Positions 16,915 through 25,017 of a DNA stretch of 64,000 nt are shown here, in pieces. This stretch comes from Bacteroidota bacterium (GTDB lineage: Bacteria; Bacteroidota; Bacteroidia; SXHM01), in NCBI GenBank assembly GCA_947479755.1, contig CANKAM010000004.1, positions 62,001 through 126,000 on the forward strand. Direction: 5' to 3'. Positions within the stretch are counted from its first letter, which is position 1, and each line of letters begins with the position of its first letter. Under the pieces are notes generated by a model, which was given only the letters and a program-made list of their open reading frames with translations, was not told the origin of the DNA and did no database searches. The translations under genes and the position numbers were made by a program.

Positions 16915-17661
16915 TTACTCAAAATGAAACGACAGCAAAAACGCCATTGAATTCAGCTTGTTGATACTTTGCGTGTAAATGGTTTCGTCTTTAACCAACA
17001 GGTTATTCATTCCGAAGGAGACTTTCAACTCCGGTGAGAATTTGAAATACTGCATATATAAATCAAACCCAACACCTAACTCATAGGCATAGTCAATGCG
17101 GTTGAGTTTTACCACTACCTCGTTATCACCCGTTTTAATTTTAGATTGTGAAGCCATATCCATTATAAACTTACCTCCGCCCAATATATAAACCCTCCAG
17201 TTGCCATCGTTAATCCGCACCGATTTAAACTTGAGTGAAAGCGGAAATTCCAGTAAAACCGACTCTAACTTTTGTTCTTCACTGCGTTCTACCGGCTGAC
17301 CAAGTGTATCCAACGTACTCAGCGTATACTTCAATCTGCGATCGGCAAAAGAAAGATCAGGAATAAAGCGCAGGTTAAAGTGCTGCCCTATTCTAAGGTC
17401 GGTAATAATACCAAGGTTAAAGCCTACCTGTGGCAGCGGGTCAATTACAAATACTGAATCAAACTGCTGAATATTGTCAACATTGCGCACCCTAAACGTG
17501 GTGCTGTTTACTCCCAATGTAAACCCGAAATGCAGGCGCTGACGATCGTATTTTGGTAAACGCTTTTGTGGGTCGCCTGCAAATCTTCGTGTAAAAATCT
17601 GCGCGCTGCTTTGCTCTGGCACAAGGCAAAGAAATAGCAGTGCAGATAATGCAATCCGCAT
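16915..17661 (-). CDS. porT: PorT/SprT family protein, type IX secretion
   Basis: A 248-residue outer-membrane beta-barrel-type protein with signal peptide (MRIALSALLFLCLVPEQSSAQ). The mature part is an alternating amphipathic pattern typical of eight-stranded porin-like barrels, ending in an aromatic residue (LLSFHFE). Position directly downstream of ubiE is the characteristic location of porT/sprT in Bacteroidota. PorT is needed for T9SS function in Porphyromonas, with a role in the outer membrane that is not fully defined. I start at the ATG 17661, where the signal peptide begins; the ORF is open to an ATG at 17721 that would overlap ubiE by 23 bases. Confidence 0.75.
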   Translation of the reverse strand: MRIALSALLFLCLVPEQSSAQIFTRRFAGDPQKRLPKYDRQRLHFGFTLGVNSTTFRVRNVDNIQQFDSVFVIDPLPQVGFNLGIITDLRIGQHFNLRFIPDLSFADRRLKYTLSTLDTLGQPVERSEEQKLESVLLEFPLSLKFKSVRINDGNWRVYILGGGKFIMDMASQSKIKTGDNEVVVKLNRIDYAYELGVGFDLYMQYFKFSPELKVSFGMNNLLVKDETIYTQSINKLNSMAFLLSFHFE

Positions 17662-17698
17662 AAACGTAAGAACACTCAGGTGTGAGGTTATACTTTGT

Positions 17699-18424
17699 TT
17701 AACCTGTTTTTTTACCCACATAAATTGTTGCTATACCAAAAGTAAGTGGTTTCATCTTGGTAGCGCTAAATCCTGTTTTAATTAAAAGCCGGGTAAAGTT
17801 TTCTCCATCAGGGAATGATTTTACAGATTCTGGTAAATAGGTATATGCCGAATTATCTTTTGATATTATCTTTCCAAAGAAAGGTAATATGCTGTTGAAG
17901 TAGAAGTTATACAGTTGCTTCACGGGGAATGTTTCGGGTTTCGAGAATTCAAGGACCACAAATGTGCCTCCGGGTTTAAGCACCCGGTAAATATCTGCAA
18001 GTCCTTTTTCAAGGTTTTCGAAGTTGCGCACACCAAAAGCAACGGTAACAGCATCAAAATTATTGTCCGCGAACAAAAGTTTTTCTGAATCGCCTAACTG
18101 AAGTTCAATTTTATCTTCCAGCTTTTTATTTTTTATTTTCTGTTTTCCAACGGCAAGCATCCCTTCTGAAATGTCTACCCCTGTTACTTTATCGGGGTTC
18201 AGGCTCAGTGCTTCAATAGCTAAATCGCCTGTTCCGGTAGCTATATCCAGAATGTTTTTAGGCTTTACATCTTTCAAAAAGGCAATGGCCTTCTTTCTCC
18301 ACAACACATCAATTCCCAGCGAAAGAAAATGATTCAGAAAATCGTAGCGGGGCGAAATGTTGTTGAACATCTCAGCCACCTGCTCTTTTTTACTGGCTTC
18401 GGTTTTATAGGGAGTAACGGTCAT
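17699..18424 (-). CDS. ubiE: Demethylmenaquinone methyltransferase
   Basis: A 241-residue class I SAM methyltransferase that adds the last methyl group in menaquinone synthesis (MenG/UbiE). SAM motif I is [16 protein letters not shown]; the family signature blocks [31 protein letters not shown] and [15 protein letters not shown] are all present. Menaquinone is the expected quinone for this phylum. It has its own upstream -7 element and is followed by porT on the same strand. Confidence 0.95.
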   Translation of the reverse strand: MTVTPYKTEASKKEQVAEMFNNISPRYDFLNHFLSLGIDVLWRKKAIAFLKDVKPKNILDIATGTGDLAIEALSLNPDKVTGVDISEGMLAVGKQKIKNKKLEDKIELQLGDSEKLLFADNNFDAVTVAFGVRNFENLEKGLADIYRVLKPGGTFVVLEFSKPETFPVKQLYNFYFNSILPFFGKIISKDNSAYTYLPESVKSFPDGENFTRLLIKTGFSATKMKPLTFGIATIYVGKKTG

Positions 18425-18441
18425 TTTTTTGAAAGGGAGCG

Positions 18442-18449
18442 CAAAGATA
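18442..18449 (-). promoter_or_regulatory. -7 promoter element of ubiE-porT
   Basis: On the minus strand this reads TATCTTTG followed by CGC, 17 bases before the ubiE start codon. No clear -33 TTTG at normal distance is visible. Confidence 0.5.
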
Positions 18450-18494
18450 GGAAAGAAACAGGCAAGTAGGAATTAGTAATGAGCAGAAATCAAA

Positions 18495-18947
18495 TCACTC
18501 TTTCGCTTTGCTATCTATGATTATAGTAACCGGCCCATCATTAACAAGACTCACCTTCATATCAGCACCAAACTCACCGGTTTGTATGGGCTTGCCGAGC
18601 TCTTTTTCCAGTTGTTTTATAAATGCTTGGTAAAGCGGAATGGCAACTTCAGGGCGAGCTGCTTTGATATAGGAAGGTCGGTTTCCTTTTTTGGTAGAAG
18701 CATGCAATGTAAACTGGCTGATAAGTAAAATATCTCCTCCACTTTCCTGCACACTTAGGTTCATCACTCCGTTTTCATCTCCAAAAATCCTTAGGCGGCA
18801 TATTTTTCCGCAAAGCCATTCACTATCTTCTGCTGTGTCGGCTTCTTCAATGCCCAGCAAAACTAAAAGTCCGTTGTTTATCTGACCCTTAATTATGTCT
18901 TCAATTTTTACAGATGCTTCGGATACGCGCTGAATTACTGCTTTCAT
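18495..18947 (-). CDS. dtd: D-aminoacyl-tRNA deacylase
   Basis: A 150-residue cytosolic enzyme that hydrolyses D-amino acids mischarged on tRNA. Both family signatures are intact: SQFTLHAS and NDGPVTIII, the latter carrying the Gly-Pro dipeptide that gates chirality. Length matches the family. A GCAAAG-type repeat lies directly before the start codon and a terminator from the upstream gene precedes it. Confidence 0.96.
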   Translation of the reverse strand: MKAVIQRVSEASVKIEDIIKGQINNGLLVLLGIEEADTAEDSEWLCGKICRLRIFGDENGVMNLSVQESGGDILLISQFTLHASTKKGNRPSYIKAARPEVAIPLYQAFIKQLEKELGKPIQTGEFGADMKVSLVNDGPVTIIIDSKAKE

Positions 18948-18952
18948 TTATT

Positions 18953-18982
18953 TCCCACAAAGACACAAAGAACGCAAAGTTT
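18953..18982. repeat. GCAAAG-rich intergenic repeat, copy 2
   Basis: TCCCACAAAGACACAAAGAA then CGCAAAGTTT. It is degenerate relative to copies 1 and 4 but has the same spacing of CAAAG/GCAAAG words, and again lies immediately 5' to a start codon (dtd). Confidence 0.5.
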
Positions 18983-18997
18983 GAATTTTTACGCAAT

Positions 18998-19030
18998 AAA
19001 AAAGCCTCCCGATGTTCGAGAGGCTTTTTT
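18998..19030 (-). terminator. Bidirectional-type terminator after the DUF4476 gene
   Basis: AAAAAAGCCTC and GAGGCTTTTTT flank a short loop with an inner GA/TC pair. On the minus strand it follows the stop of the gene at 19047-19733 by 17 bases and precedes the dtd leader. Confidence 0.75.
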
Positions 19031-19046
19031 ATAGTTAGTCTAAGAC

Positions 19047-19733
19047 TTACATATGGCTGATATATTGGTCTAATTCTGCTACACTGCTGGAGAACCAGAA
19101 CGCATTGTTTACAATGTAGTAGTTCTGCTTATCAACTGTATTTGCGAAAGCCATTTTAGCTAATTCCAGTTTTGAACTTTCAAAGCTGAACAGTTGCATC
19201 AGCTCTGCTACCTGGGCAGCAGTAAGGCTATTCATGCTGATGGCTTGCCTTGCCACCTGCAGTTTACCGCTGTCGAACCACTGATTATTGATGGTGCTTT
19301 TCAGCTGACCAAAAGCATTAGGGTGCATACCTATTGGCATTGGCTCGTAGTAACCCGCAGGAGGTGTTCCGCAATGATCGGGAGTGTAAGTATTAACGGG
19401 AGCAAAAGGTCTCCAGCTGATCTGCAATCTGTTAAAGCGGTCGATAAGAGCCGAAACTTCGGCACCTGCAGGTATTTCAATACCACCGTTGTAAATTATT
19501 TTTTTCTGAAATCCCCAGTGGGTAGGTATAATTTTAGTAACGAGTAAAGGGTAACGACCGGGAGCAACCTGATTAAGGGTAAAACTGTTGCCGTTATTAC
19601 CAAGAAACTGGTTGTTGAAGATAACCTCATAATTTGCGCGGTCGGCAATGTTGATGTTAAGATTTGAGAAGTGATTGGCTTTAAGCGACAGTGTGCTGAA
19701 ACCGATGATAAGGGTAAGTATTACATTTTTCAT
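19047..19733 (-). CDS. Secreted DUF4476 domain protein
   Basis: A 228-residue protein with a signal peptide (MKNVILTLIIGFSTLSLKA). Residues 25-110 form a beta-rich domain that resembles other small Bacteroidota envelope domains (YEVIFNNQFLGNNGNSF). Residues 135-228 form a helical domain matching the DUF4476 pattern: FDSGKLQVARQAIS, LTAAQVAELMQLFSFESSKL and a final aspartate-anchored FWFSSSVAELDQYI. The function of DUF4476 is unknown. The gene has its own terminator and faces a divergent secreted protein. Confidence 0.75.
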   Translation of the reverse strand: MKNVILTLIIGFSTLSLKANHFSNLNINIADRANYEVIFNNQFLGNNGNSFTLNQVAPGRYPLLVTKIIPTHWGFQKKIIYNGGIEIPAGAEVSALIDRFNRLQISWRPFAPVNTYTPDHCGTPPAGYYEPMPIGMHPNAFGQLKSTINNQWFDSGKLQVARQAISMNSLTAAQVAELMQLFSFESSKLELAKMAFANTVDKQNYYIVNNAFWFSSSVAELDQYISHM

Positions 19734-19869
19734 TTTAACCTCCGTTTTTAAGTTTGGTTAGCACAAAACCAATTTCGTGCCAAACTCTGAAAACGCCTGT
19801 TAATCGATGAAAGAGCAACCTTTTATAATTCCATCCGTTTGAAACAGCACAAACATAAAGTTTACTACC

Positions 19870-20493
19870 ATGAAGAACTTAGTTGCCCTAGTCGTTTTAA
19901 CAGCAGTTTTTACTGCTGCATCGGCACAAAACAAAAGCAAATCAACAGCTATCAGTTATACTAAAGTTACACCCGGCAAAGGGGTTGGCGAATTAGTGCT
20001 GGGCATATCTATCGAAAAAGCAATTGAACTGTTAGGGCTTCCTGAAAAATCACGCAGCTATGAGCAGGAACAGAACGAAGAAGTGGTAAAATTCGGCAAA
20101 AACGTAAGTCAGGAGTTGTGTTACAATACCCACTACGACCGTGTTTTTAAATACAAAAACGATTGCGAGGCAACCATTGAATATCCTGTTTACAAACTTT
20201 ATTTCCGTAACAACCAGTTAGTGTATATGGTGCTTACCTCTTACGGGTATGACGATGCGCTTTACAGCAAATTTACTGCAGGCAACAACATCAGCTTCCA
20301 CAGCTCGGGACAAAAAATAAAAACAGGAATGGGGCATCCCGAAATAATGCAGGAAAAATACGTTGGTGAATACCTGTATCTGCAAAGCGGCATTGATTTT
20401 CTTACCGAAAACAACGAAATGCGCGCCATGTTTATCTACGACCCTGTTGAAAACGAAGTAGCACAGGCTATTAAGCAGCAGTCGGGGTATTAA
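19870..20493 (+). CDS. Secreted protein of unknown function
   Basis: A 207-residue protein that I do not recognise. It has a signal peptide ending near ASAQN, then a compact alpha/beta domain with the hydrophobic, turn-rich pattern GVGELVLGISIEKAIELLGLPEK near residue 40. That pattern resembles the N-terminal helix of domains that bind peptides or small ligands in the periplasm. Two cysteines (in QELCYN and KNDCEA) could form a disulfide. It is monocistronic, ending 18 bases before a clear terminator. Confidence 0.7.
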   Translation: MKNLVALVVLTAVFTAASAQNKSKSTAISYTKVTPGKGVGELVLGISIEKAIELLGLPEKSRSYEQEQNEEVVKFGKNVSQELCYNTHYDRVFKYKNDCEATIEYPVYKLYFRNNQLVYMVLTSYGYDDALYSKFTAGNNISFHSSGQKIKTGMGHPEIMQEKYVGEYLYLQSGIDFLTENNEMRAMFIYDPVENEVAQAIKQQSGY

Positions 20494-20511
20494 AACGATA
20501 ACTTCTAAAAC

Positions 20512-20540
20512 AAAAAAGCCTCACATGTTGAGGCTTTTTT
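20512..20540 (+). terminator. Intrinsic terminator
   Basis: A6-GCCTCA, loop CATGT, TGAGGC-T6. It follows the secreted protein gene ending at 20493. Its arms are nearly identical to those of the terminator at 18998-19030 (GCCTC/GAGGC with A6/T6). Confidence 0.85.
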
Positions 20541-20599
20541 GTTTTTAAGCCATGTATATAATTGACTGAAATTTATTTTCACCTGAGAACTAAATTTCC

Positions 20600-20607
20600 T
20601 AAATTTG
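20600..20607 (+). promoter_or_regulatory. -7 promoter element
   Basis: TAAATTTG followed by TTACCC, 17 bases before the ATG at 20625. It decides the start of the next gene: the longer reading (from 20562) would begin upstream of the transcription start. Confidence 0.5.
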
Positions 20608-20624
20608 TTACCCAAACCACTACT

Positions 20625-21299
20625 ATGCACAAATACCTGCTGATTATTTTTGCTTGTCTGCTCGTTGTTACAGCACCCCTAAAAGCGCTTTGTCAGGAGA
20701 CTGAAGCACCGGCTAAATACACCAGCCAGATTGGGGTAAACACTACCTTCTTCTTTAAGCAGTTTCTTAATTTCTCGGATAACAATACCATTGCCGTTAG
20801 CCCTTATGTGCTTACGTATAAATTGATTTCTCCCCGCAATCATGCTTTCCGCATGGGGGTGGGCGGCACCTTCAGCAACAAAACCGAAACCTTCGACAAC
20901 ACAGGACAATTTCCGCGCGAAACCAATGCCTACTCACTTGATTTCAGTGCAGGATATGAATACCGCATGCCCTTGTCAGACCGCTGGCTCTGCTTCTTTG
21001 GTGCCGATGCCGTTACCGATTTAGTGTCAAGCAAAGTAATTGCCACCGACCCTTCTGACGAAGTAACCACCATTACCAAAACCACTGAATACGGTGGCGC
21101 CATGGTGGTAGGCATACAGTTTAATATCTCCAAACGCATCAGCCTTTTTACCGAAACATCGGTTCAGTTCACCAACAGCAAATCATCGTTTGAATCTAAG
21201 TTCCTTAATAATCCCGGGTTTAACTCTAAACAGGTAACCCGCGAAACAAGTGTTAACTTTGTATTGCCCACATCACTTTTCCTTGCTATAAATCTATAA
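20625..21299 (+). CDS. Predicted outer-membrane beta-barrel protein
   Basis: A 224-residue protein with a signal peptide (MHKYLLIIFACLLVVTAPLKALCQ) and a run of alternating hydrophobic/polar strands, for example AFRMGVGGTF, YSLDFSAGYEYRMPL and AMVVGIQFNISKRISLFTE. It ends in a hydrophobic strand (SLFLAINL) as barrels do. No named family is recognisable. I choose the ATG at 20625 because of the promoter element just before it and because the signal peptide begins there. The cytochrome peroxidase gene follows 18 bases later and may be co-transcribed. Confidence 0.75.
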   Translation: MHKYLLIIFACLLVVTAPLKALCQETEAPAKYTSQIGVNTTFFFKQFLNFSDNNTIAVSPYVLTYKLISPRNHAFRMGVGGTFSNKTETFDNTGQFPRETNAYSLDFSAGYEYRMPLSDRWLCFFGADAVTDLVSSKVIATDPSDEVTTITKTTEYGGAMVVGIQFNISKRISLFTETSVQFTNSKSSFESKFLNNPGFNSKQVTRETSVNFVLPTSLFLAINL

Positions 21300-21317
21300 A
21301 TCATCATCTCTGAAATC

Positions 21318-22508
21318 ATGGCAAAAAAAATCAACCTCCTTCTTCTTTCAGCAGTAGTGTTGCTGCTGGTGTTAAATGCCTGCCGCAAAGAAACTCCGGT
21401 AACGGGTGCTTCTACTCCTACCCTTCCCGAAGTGCCTTACAATTATGTGAACCATACTTTTTTAAACGGCAACGACCCCTTCTTTAATCAACCCGAAAAC
21501 AACCGGATAACCAACGAAGGAGCAACATTGGGAAGAGTATTATTTTACGATGCTAAACTTTCTTTAAACAATACGGTAGCCTGCGCCACCTGCCACAAAC
21601 AGAACTTTGCCTTTGCCGATAACACAAAAGGAAGCATCGGCTTTGAAAGCAAAACAACACCACGCAACTCACCTGCCATTATTAATGCAGGCATGAGCAG
21701 CGGTTATTTCTGGGATATAAGAGCAACCACGCTGGAAGAACAGGTGTTGATGCCCGTTAAAAATCACGTAGAGATGGGTCTGGAGAACATGGATAACCTT
21801 GAAATAAAACTCAGAAAACAGGATTACTATGCTCCGCTTTTTGAAGATGCTTTCGGCACAACAGAGATAAGCCGTGAGCGTATTGCTATGGCACTGTCGC
21901 AGTTTCTGCGATCTATGGTTTCGTACCGCTCAAAATACGATGCAGGCCTTGCCGCTAATTTCGAAAACTTCAGCGCACTTGAAAAAATGGGTAAAGATTT
22001 ATTCTTCAGCTGGGATATGACTTGCCAGGGTTGCCACAGCGGTGATAATTTCAACGGGTGGGGAACATCAGCTGCCAACATTGGTCTGGACGACAACTAT
22101 ACCGACAACGGCATGGGTGATTTACTGGTAAATCAGGATGCTTCATTTGATGGTTTATTCAAAGTGCCCTCACTGCGCAATGTGGCGGTAACAGCTCCTT
22201 ACATGCACGATGGCCGTTTTATTTCGTTGGAAGATGTAATAGAACACTACAACACAGGCGTTAAAAAACACCGCAACCTTGATTACCGCTTAACCGAAGG
22301 TGGTGGTTTTTTCTTCCTTGAAGGTGATGGCGGAGGAAACGGTATCCCTGTTATTGATCCTTTGCCAGGTGGCTCTGATTTTGGCAACCCGAGAAAACTA
22401 AACCTTACCGAAACTCAGAAACGTTCATTGGTTGCTTTTATGCAAACTCTTACGGATTATGAGCTGATGCGTGACCCTAAGTTTTCGAATCCGTTTACGG
22501 CAAATTAG
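21318..22508 (+). CDS. Di-haem cytochrome c peroxidase (MauG/CcpA family) lipoprotein
   Basis: A 396-residue periplasmic lipoprotein with lipobox Cys22 (LVLNAC). It carries two c-type haem sites: Cys89-x2-Cys92-His93 (CATCHKQNFAFAD) and Cys236-x2-Cys239-His240 (CQGCHSGDNF). The family motif NSPAIINAG and the distal sequence APYMHDGRFISLEDVIEHY are present. These enzymes reduce hydrogen peroxide with electrons from a small c-type cytochrome; some members (MauG-like) oxidise proteins instead. A REPIN-like element follows the stop. Confidence 0.93.
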   Translation: MAKKINLLLLSAVVLLLVLNACRKETPVTGASTPTLPEVPYNYVNHTFLNGNDPFFNQPENNRITNEGATLGRVLFYDAKLSLNNTVACATCHKQNFAFADNTKGSIGFESKTTPRNSPAIINAGMSSGYFWDIRATTLEEQVLMPVKNHVEMGLENMDNLEIKLRKQDYYAPLFEDAFGTTEISRERIAMALSQFLRSMVSYRSKYDAGLAANFENFSALEKMGKDLFFSWDMTCQGCHSGDNFNGWGTSAANIGLDDNYTDNGMGDLLVNQDASFDGLFKVPSLRNVAVTAPYMHDGRFISLEDVIEHYNTGVKKHRNLDYRLTEGGGFFFLEGDGGGNGIPVIDPLPGGSDFGNPRKLNLTETQKRSLVAFMQTLTDYELMRDPKFSNPFTAN

Positions 22509-22516
22509 GCTCTACT

Positions 22517-22613
22517 CGTCATGCTGAACTTGTTTCAGCATCTGCGCAATGTCTGGGGGATATTGAGCCAGCCTGTGCTGATGATAAGACACTGAAACAA
22601 GTTCAGGGTGACG
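22517..22613. repeat. REPIN-like inverted repeat doublet, family B, copy 1
   Basis: Left hairpin ATGCTGAA-N5-TTCAGCAT (22521-22541) and right hairpin ACACTGAA-N5-TTCAGGGT (22589-22609) are separated by 47 bases. The outer ends CGTCA...TGACG and the loops CTTGT/ACAAG are inverted relative to each other, so the doublet also folds as one long hairpin. It lies between convergent stop codons. Confidence 0.85.
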
Positions 22614-22618
22614 GACAG

Positions 22619-22996
22619 CTAGTCCCCTGCCAGCCTCAAACTAAACCTAAACCCCAGCAACCCTATTCGGAAAGTAAGTTCATTCCATTTTATCTTCAGC
22701 AGAAAAACAAGAATAGAAAACCTTCCAAACTGCCTGAAATTATTGCTCAGGTAATCGCACTGTAACCATAACTTCAAAAAAGGAAGAAGAATGGCAAACT
22801 CCCCTTTATAGCTGTCAAAGCCCGTTCTGAAATACTTACCAAGTCTAAAATCGGCAATATGCTGAATGCCGTATGCATTTTTGTTTTCGGTACTTTTAAT
22901 GGAAGAAACACGTGCTACATACCGAATGATAAAAGGAATATTAAGATTGGCATACACCTTATCATTATGCAGTTCAAACCCAAGCCGCAAAGGCAT
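22619..22996 (-). CDS. Possible remnant of an outer-membrane beta-barrel protein
   Basis: A 125-residue reading frame with no signal peptide. It contains barrel-like strands (VYANLNIPFIIRYVARVSS, ADFRLGKYFRTGFDSY) and a final strand FRIGLLGFRFSLRLAGD, as if it were the C-terminal part of a larger barrel. The frame stays open further upstream only through a repeat (23053-23093) and into the opposite-strand nnr gene. It is bracketed by two repeat elements. I regard it as either a small uncharacterised gene or a truncated remnant left after repeat-associated rearrangement. Confidence 0.35.
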   Translation of the reverse strand: MPLRLGFELHNDKVYANLNIPFIIRYVARVSSIKSTENKNAYGIQHIADFRLGKYFRTGFDSYKGEFAILLPFLKLWLQCDYLSNNFRQFGRFSILVFLLKIKWNELTFRIGLLGFRFSLRLAGD

Positions 22997-23052
22997 TTCA
23001 GCAGTAGCCCTTCTTTTCTCAAAAAGGGTTAAATGATAAACTGTACTACTTG

Positions 23053-23093
23053 CTTTGCGAACTTTGCGCATTCTTTGCGAACTTTGCGGTAAA
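23053..23093. repeat. GCAAAG-rich intergenic repeat, copy 3 (inverted)
   Basis: CTTTGCGAACTTTGCG, CATT, then CTTTGCGAACTTTGCGGTAAA: a 16-base unit repeated twice in tandem. On the minus strand it begins TTTACCGCAAAG, as copies 1 and 4 do. It ends nine bases before the nnr start codon. Confidence 0.7.
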
Positions 23094-23101
23094 AGTAACA
23101 A

Positions 23102-24640
23102 ATGAAAATCCTGTCCACTTCTCAAATCCGCGAAGCCGATGCTTATACCATAGCGCACGAGACCATCGCCTCCATTGATTTGATGGAGCGGGCGGCAAGT
23201 GCCTGTGCAAATTGGATTGCAGAACGATATTCAGACGGTGCTGCGTTTTACATCTTTTGCGGAACAGGCAACAATGGCGGTGACGGATTAGCTATTGCAC
23301 GCATTCTTAACAGTACCAAATACTATAATATTAAGGTGTTTGTTATCCGCCATAGCGATAAAACCTCACCTGATTTCTCAACCAATCTGTCACGATTAGC
23401 TAAAAGCAAAAACATTGACATCACAGATATTTCAGATACTTCACAACTACCCGAAATACCTGAAAACATTGTTGTAATTGATGCTTTGCTCGGCAGTGGT
23501 TTATCCAAATCCTTAACAGGTTTGCTTGCCGATGTTGTTGAACACATCAACAAGTCCCAGGCAGCAATCATTATTTCAATAGACATCCCAACAGGGCTTT
23601 TTGCAGAAGACAATTCCGCTAATACCGGTAAAGTAATTCAGGCTGATTACACACTAACATTTGAATTGCCGAAACTTGCTTTTCTCTTCCCTGAAAATGC
23701 TCCATTTGTTGGCGAATGGCAGGTATTACCGATTGGATTGAGCAAAGAATTTATTGCACAAACAGCAACCGATTATCATTACATCACAGAAGAAAATATT
23801 TTACCTCTTCTGAAAAAGAGAAATAAATTTTCGCACAAAGGAACCTACGGTCATGCCCTGATTATTGCAGGCAGCAAAGGCAAGATGGGTGCAGCCGTAA
23901 TGGCTGCCAAAAGTGCATTGCGTGCAGGTGCAGGATTAGCCAGTGCTCATATTCCTAATTGCGGCTACACGGTGTTACAATCTACTGTCCCAGAAGCCAT
24001 GTGCGAAACAGATGCAAACGAAACACATATTTCAGGAAGAATAAAAATAGGGAGCTGCAATGCAGTTGCAGTTGGTCCCGGCATCGGCAATGATCCTGAC
24101 ACAGTTAGAGCATTGAAACTATTGATACAGGATACCACCATAAACATGGTGTATGATGCCGATGCACTCAACATGATTGCTGAAAATAAAACATGGTTTG
24201 CGTTTATGCGTGGCGGAAGTATTCTTACTCCGCATCCAAAAGAGTTTGAACGTCTCTTTGGTAAGAGCGACAACAGTTTTGAACGTTTAAAACTGCAACG
24301 CGAAATGGCTATGAAATATGGCTTTTACATTGTTTTAAAAGGTGCGCATACAAGCATTGCATTCCCTGACGGAAGCGTTTATTTCAATTCAACCGGCAAT
24401 CCCGGAATGGCAACCGGTGGCAGCGGTGATGTGCTTACCGGCATTATCTGCGGTCTTCTTGCACAAGGCTACAAACCGCATGAAGCAAGTCTGGTAGGTG
24501 TTTACTTACACGGAGTTGCAGGCGACATTGCAGCAGAAAAAATGAGTGAAGAGGGGATGACGGCAATGGATATTATTGATGGGATGGGAGAAGCGTGGAA
24601 GAGGGTAGGTAGTAAAAACATAGGCAGCTTGTCGCACTGA
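23102..24640 (+). CDS. nnr: Bifunctional NAD(P)HX epimerase / ADP-dependent dehydratase
   Basis: A 512-residue fusion that repairs hydrated NADH/NADPH. Residues 1-215 are the YjeF_N epimerase domain with the GTGNNGGDGL loop. Residues 225-505 are the ribokinase-like dehydratase with HKGTYGHALIIAGS, DADALNMI, LTPHPKEFERL and the catalytic GGSGDVLTGIICGLLAQG. The start ATG follows the GCAAAG repeat. The 3' end runs into the left REP hairpin of the GIY-YIG gene: the hairpin begins six bases before the nnr stop codon ends. Confidence 0.95.
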   Translation: MKILSTSQIREADAYTIAHETIASIDLMERAASACANWIAERYSDGAAFYIFCGTGNNGGDGLAIARILNSTKYYNIKVFVIRHSDKTSPDFSTNLSRLAKSKNIDITDISDTSQLPEIPENIVVIDALLGSGLSKSLTGLLADVVEHINKSQAAIIISIDIPTGLFAEDNSANTGKVIQADYTLTFELPKLAFLFPENAPFVGEWQVLPIGLSKEFIAQTATDYHYITEENILPLLKKRNKFSHKGTYGHALIIAGSKGKMGAAVMAAKSALRAGAGLASAHIPNCGYTVLQSTVPEAMCETDANETHISGRIKIGSCNAVAVGPGIGNDPDTVRALKLLIQDTTINMVYDADALNMIAENKTWFAFMRGGSILTPHPKEFERLFGKSDNSFERLKLQREMAMKYGFYIVLKGAHTSIAFPDGSVYFNSTGNPGMATGGSGDVLTGIICGLLAQGYKPHEASLVGVYLHGVAGDIAAEKMSEEGMTAMDIIDGMGEAWKRVGSKNIGSLSH

Positions 24641-24654
24641 GCCTGTCGAAGTGC
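24634..24654 (+). repeat. REP-like hairpin, family C, copy 1 (left of GIY-YIG gene)
   Basis: GCACT, loop GAGCCTGTCGA, AGTGC, preceded by GTC. It overlaps the nnr stop codon and lies nine bases before the GIY-YIG ATG. An inverted copy and a same-orientation copy are on the other side of that gene (24961-25010). The core CTGAGCCTGTCGAAG is a variant of the widespread CTGAGCTTGTCGAAG repeat. Confidence 0.8.
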
Positions 24655-24662
24655 TATTAATT

Positions 24663-24983
24663 ATGAAACAAATGTTTGCTTACATCCTTGAATGTTCTGA
24701 CAAATCCTATTACACAGGAGTTACAAATGATGTTGAAAGAAGAGTTGCGGAACATAATGAAGGAACAGATAAAGAAAGTTACACATTTAAAAGGCGACCT
24801 GTAAAGCTTTTATTTCATACTGTTTTTAATGATCCATTACAGGCAATCCAATTTGAAAAACAATTAAAAGGCTGGTCAAGGAAAAAGAAGGAAGCAATTA
24901 TTAATGGTAACTGGGATTTATTACCTGACCTCTCAAAATCTAAAACTCCGATTAATAAAGACCCTTCGACAAGCTCAGGGTGA
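24663..24983 (+). CDS. GIY-YIG single-domain nuclease, REP-flanked
   Basis: A 106-residue UvrC/YhbQ-type GIY-YIG endonuclease domain with nothing attached. The first strand is AYILEC (Tyr7) and the second SYYTG (Tyr17, Gly19); catalytic Arg27 is in NDVERRVAEHNEG and the metal-binding Glu65 is in AIQFEKQLKGW. I start at ATG 24663; a GTG at 24651 lies inside the left REP hairpin. The last eight codons (KDPSTSSG) and the stop are contributed by the right REP hairpin. Family members cut DNA in repair, restriction or homing. The gene's position between inverted REPs suggests a link to those repeats. Confidence 0.88.
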   Translation: MKQMFAYILECSDKSYYTGVTNDVERRVAEHNEGTDKESYTFKRRPVKLLFHTVFNDPLQAIQFEKQLKGWSRKKKEAIINGNWDLLPDLSKSKTPINKDPSTSSG

Positions 24984-25010
24984 CGTGGTCAGGCTGAGCC
25001 TGTCTAAGCC
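24961..25010 (-). repeat. REP-like hairpins, family C, copies 2 (inverted) and 3
   Basis: Copy 2 is ACCCT, loop TCGACAAGCTC, AGGGT, then GAC (24961-24984), inverted relative to copy 1. Copy 3 is GTCA-GGCT, loop GAGCCTGTCTA, AGCC (to 25010), in the same orientation as copy 1. Copies 2 and 3 are eight bases apart and point away from each other. They lie between the convergent stops of the GIY-YIG and aminotransferase genes; copy 2 contains the GIY-YIG stop. Confidence 0.82.
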
Positions 25011-25017
25011 AGTTCCT

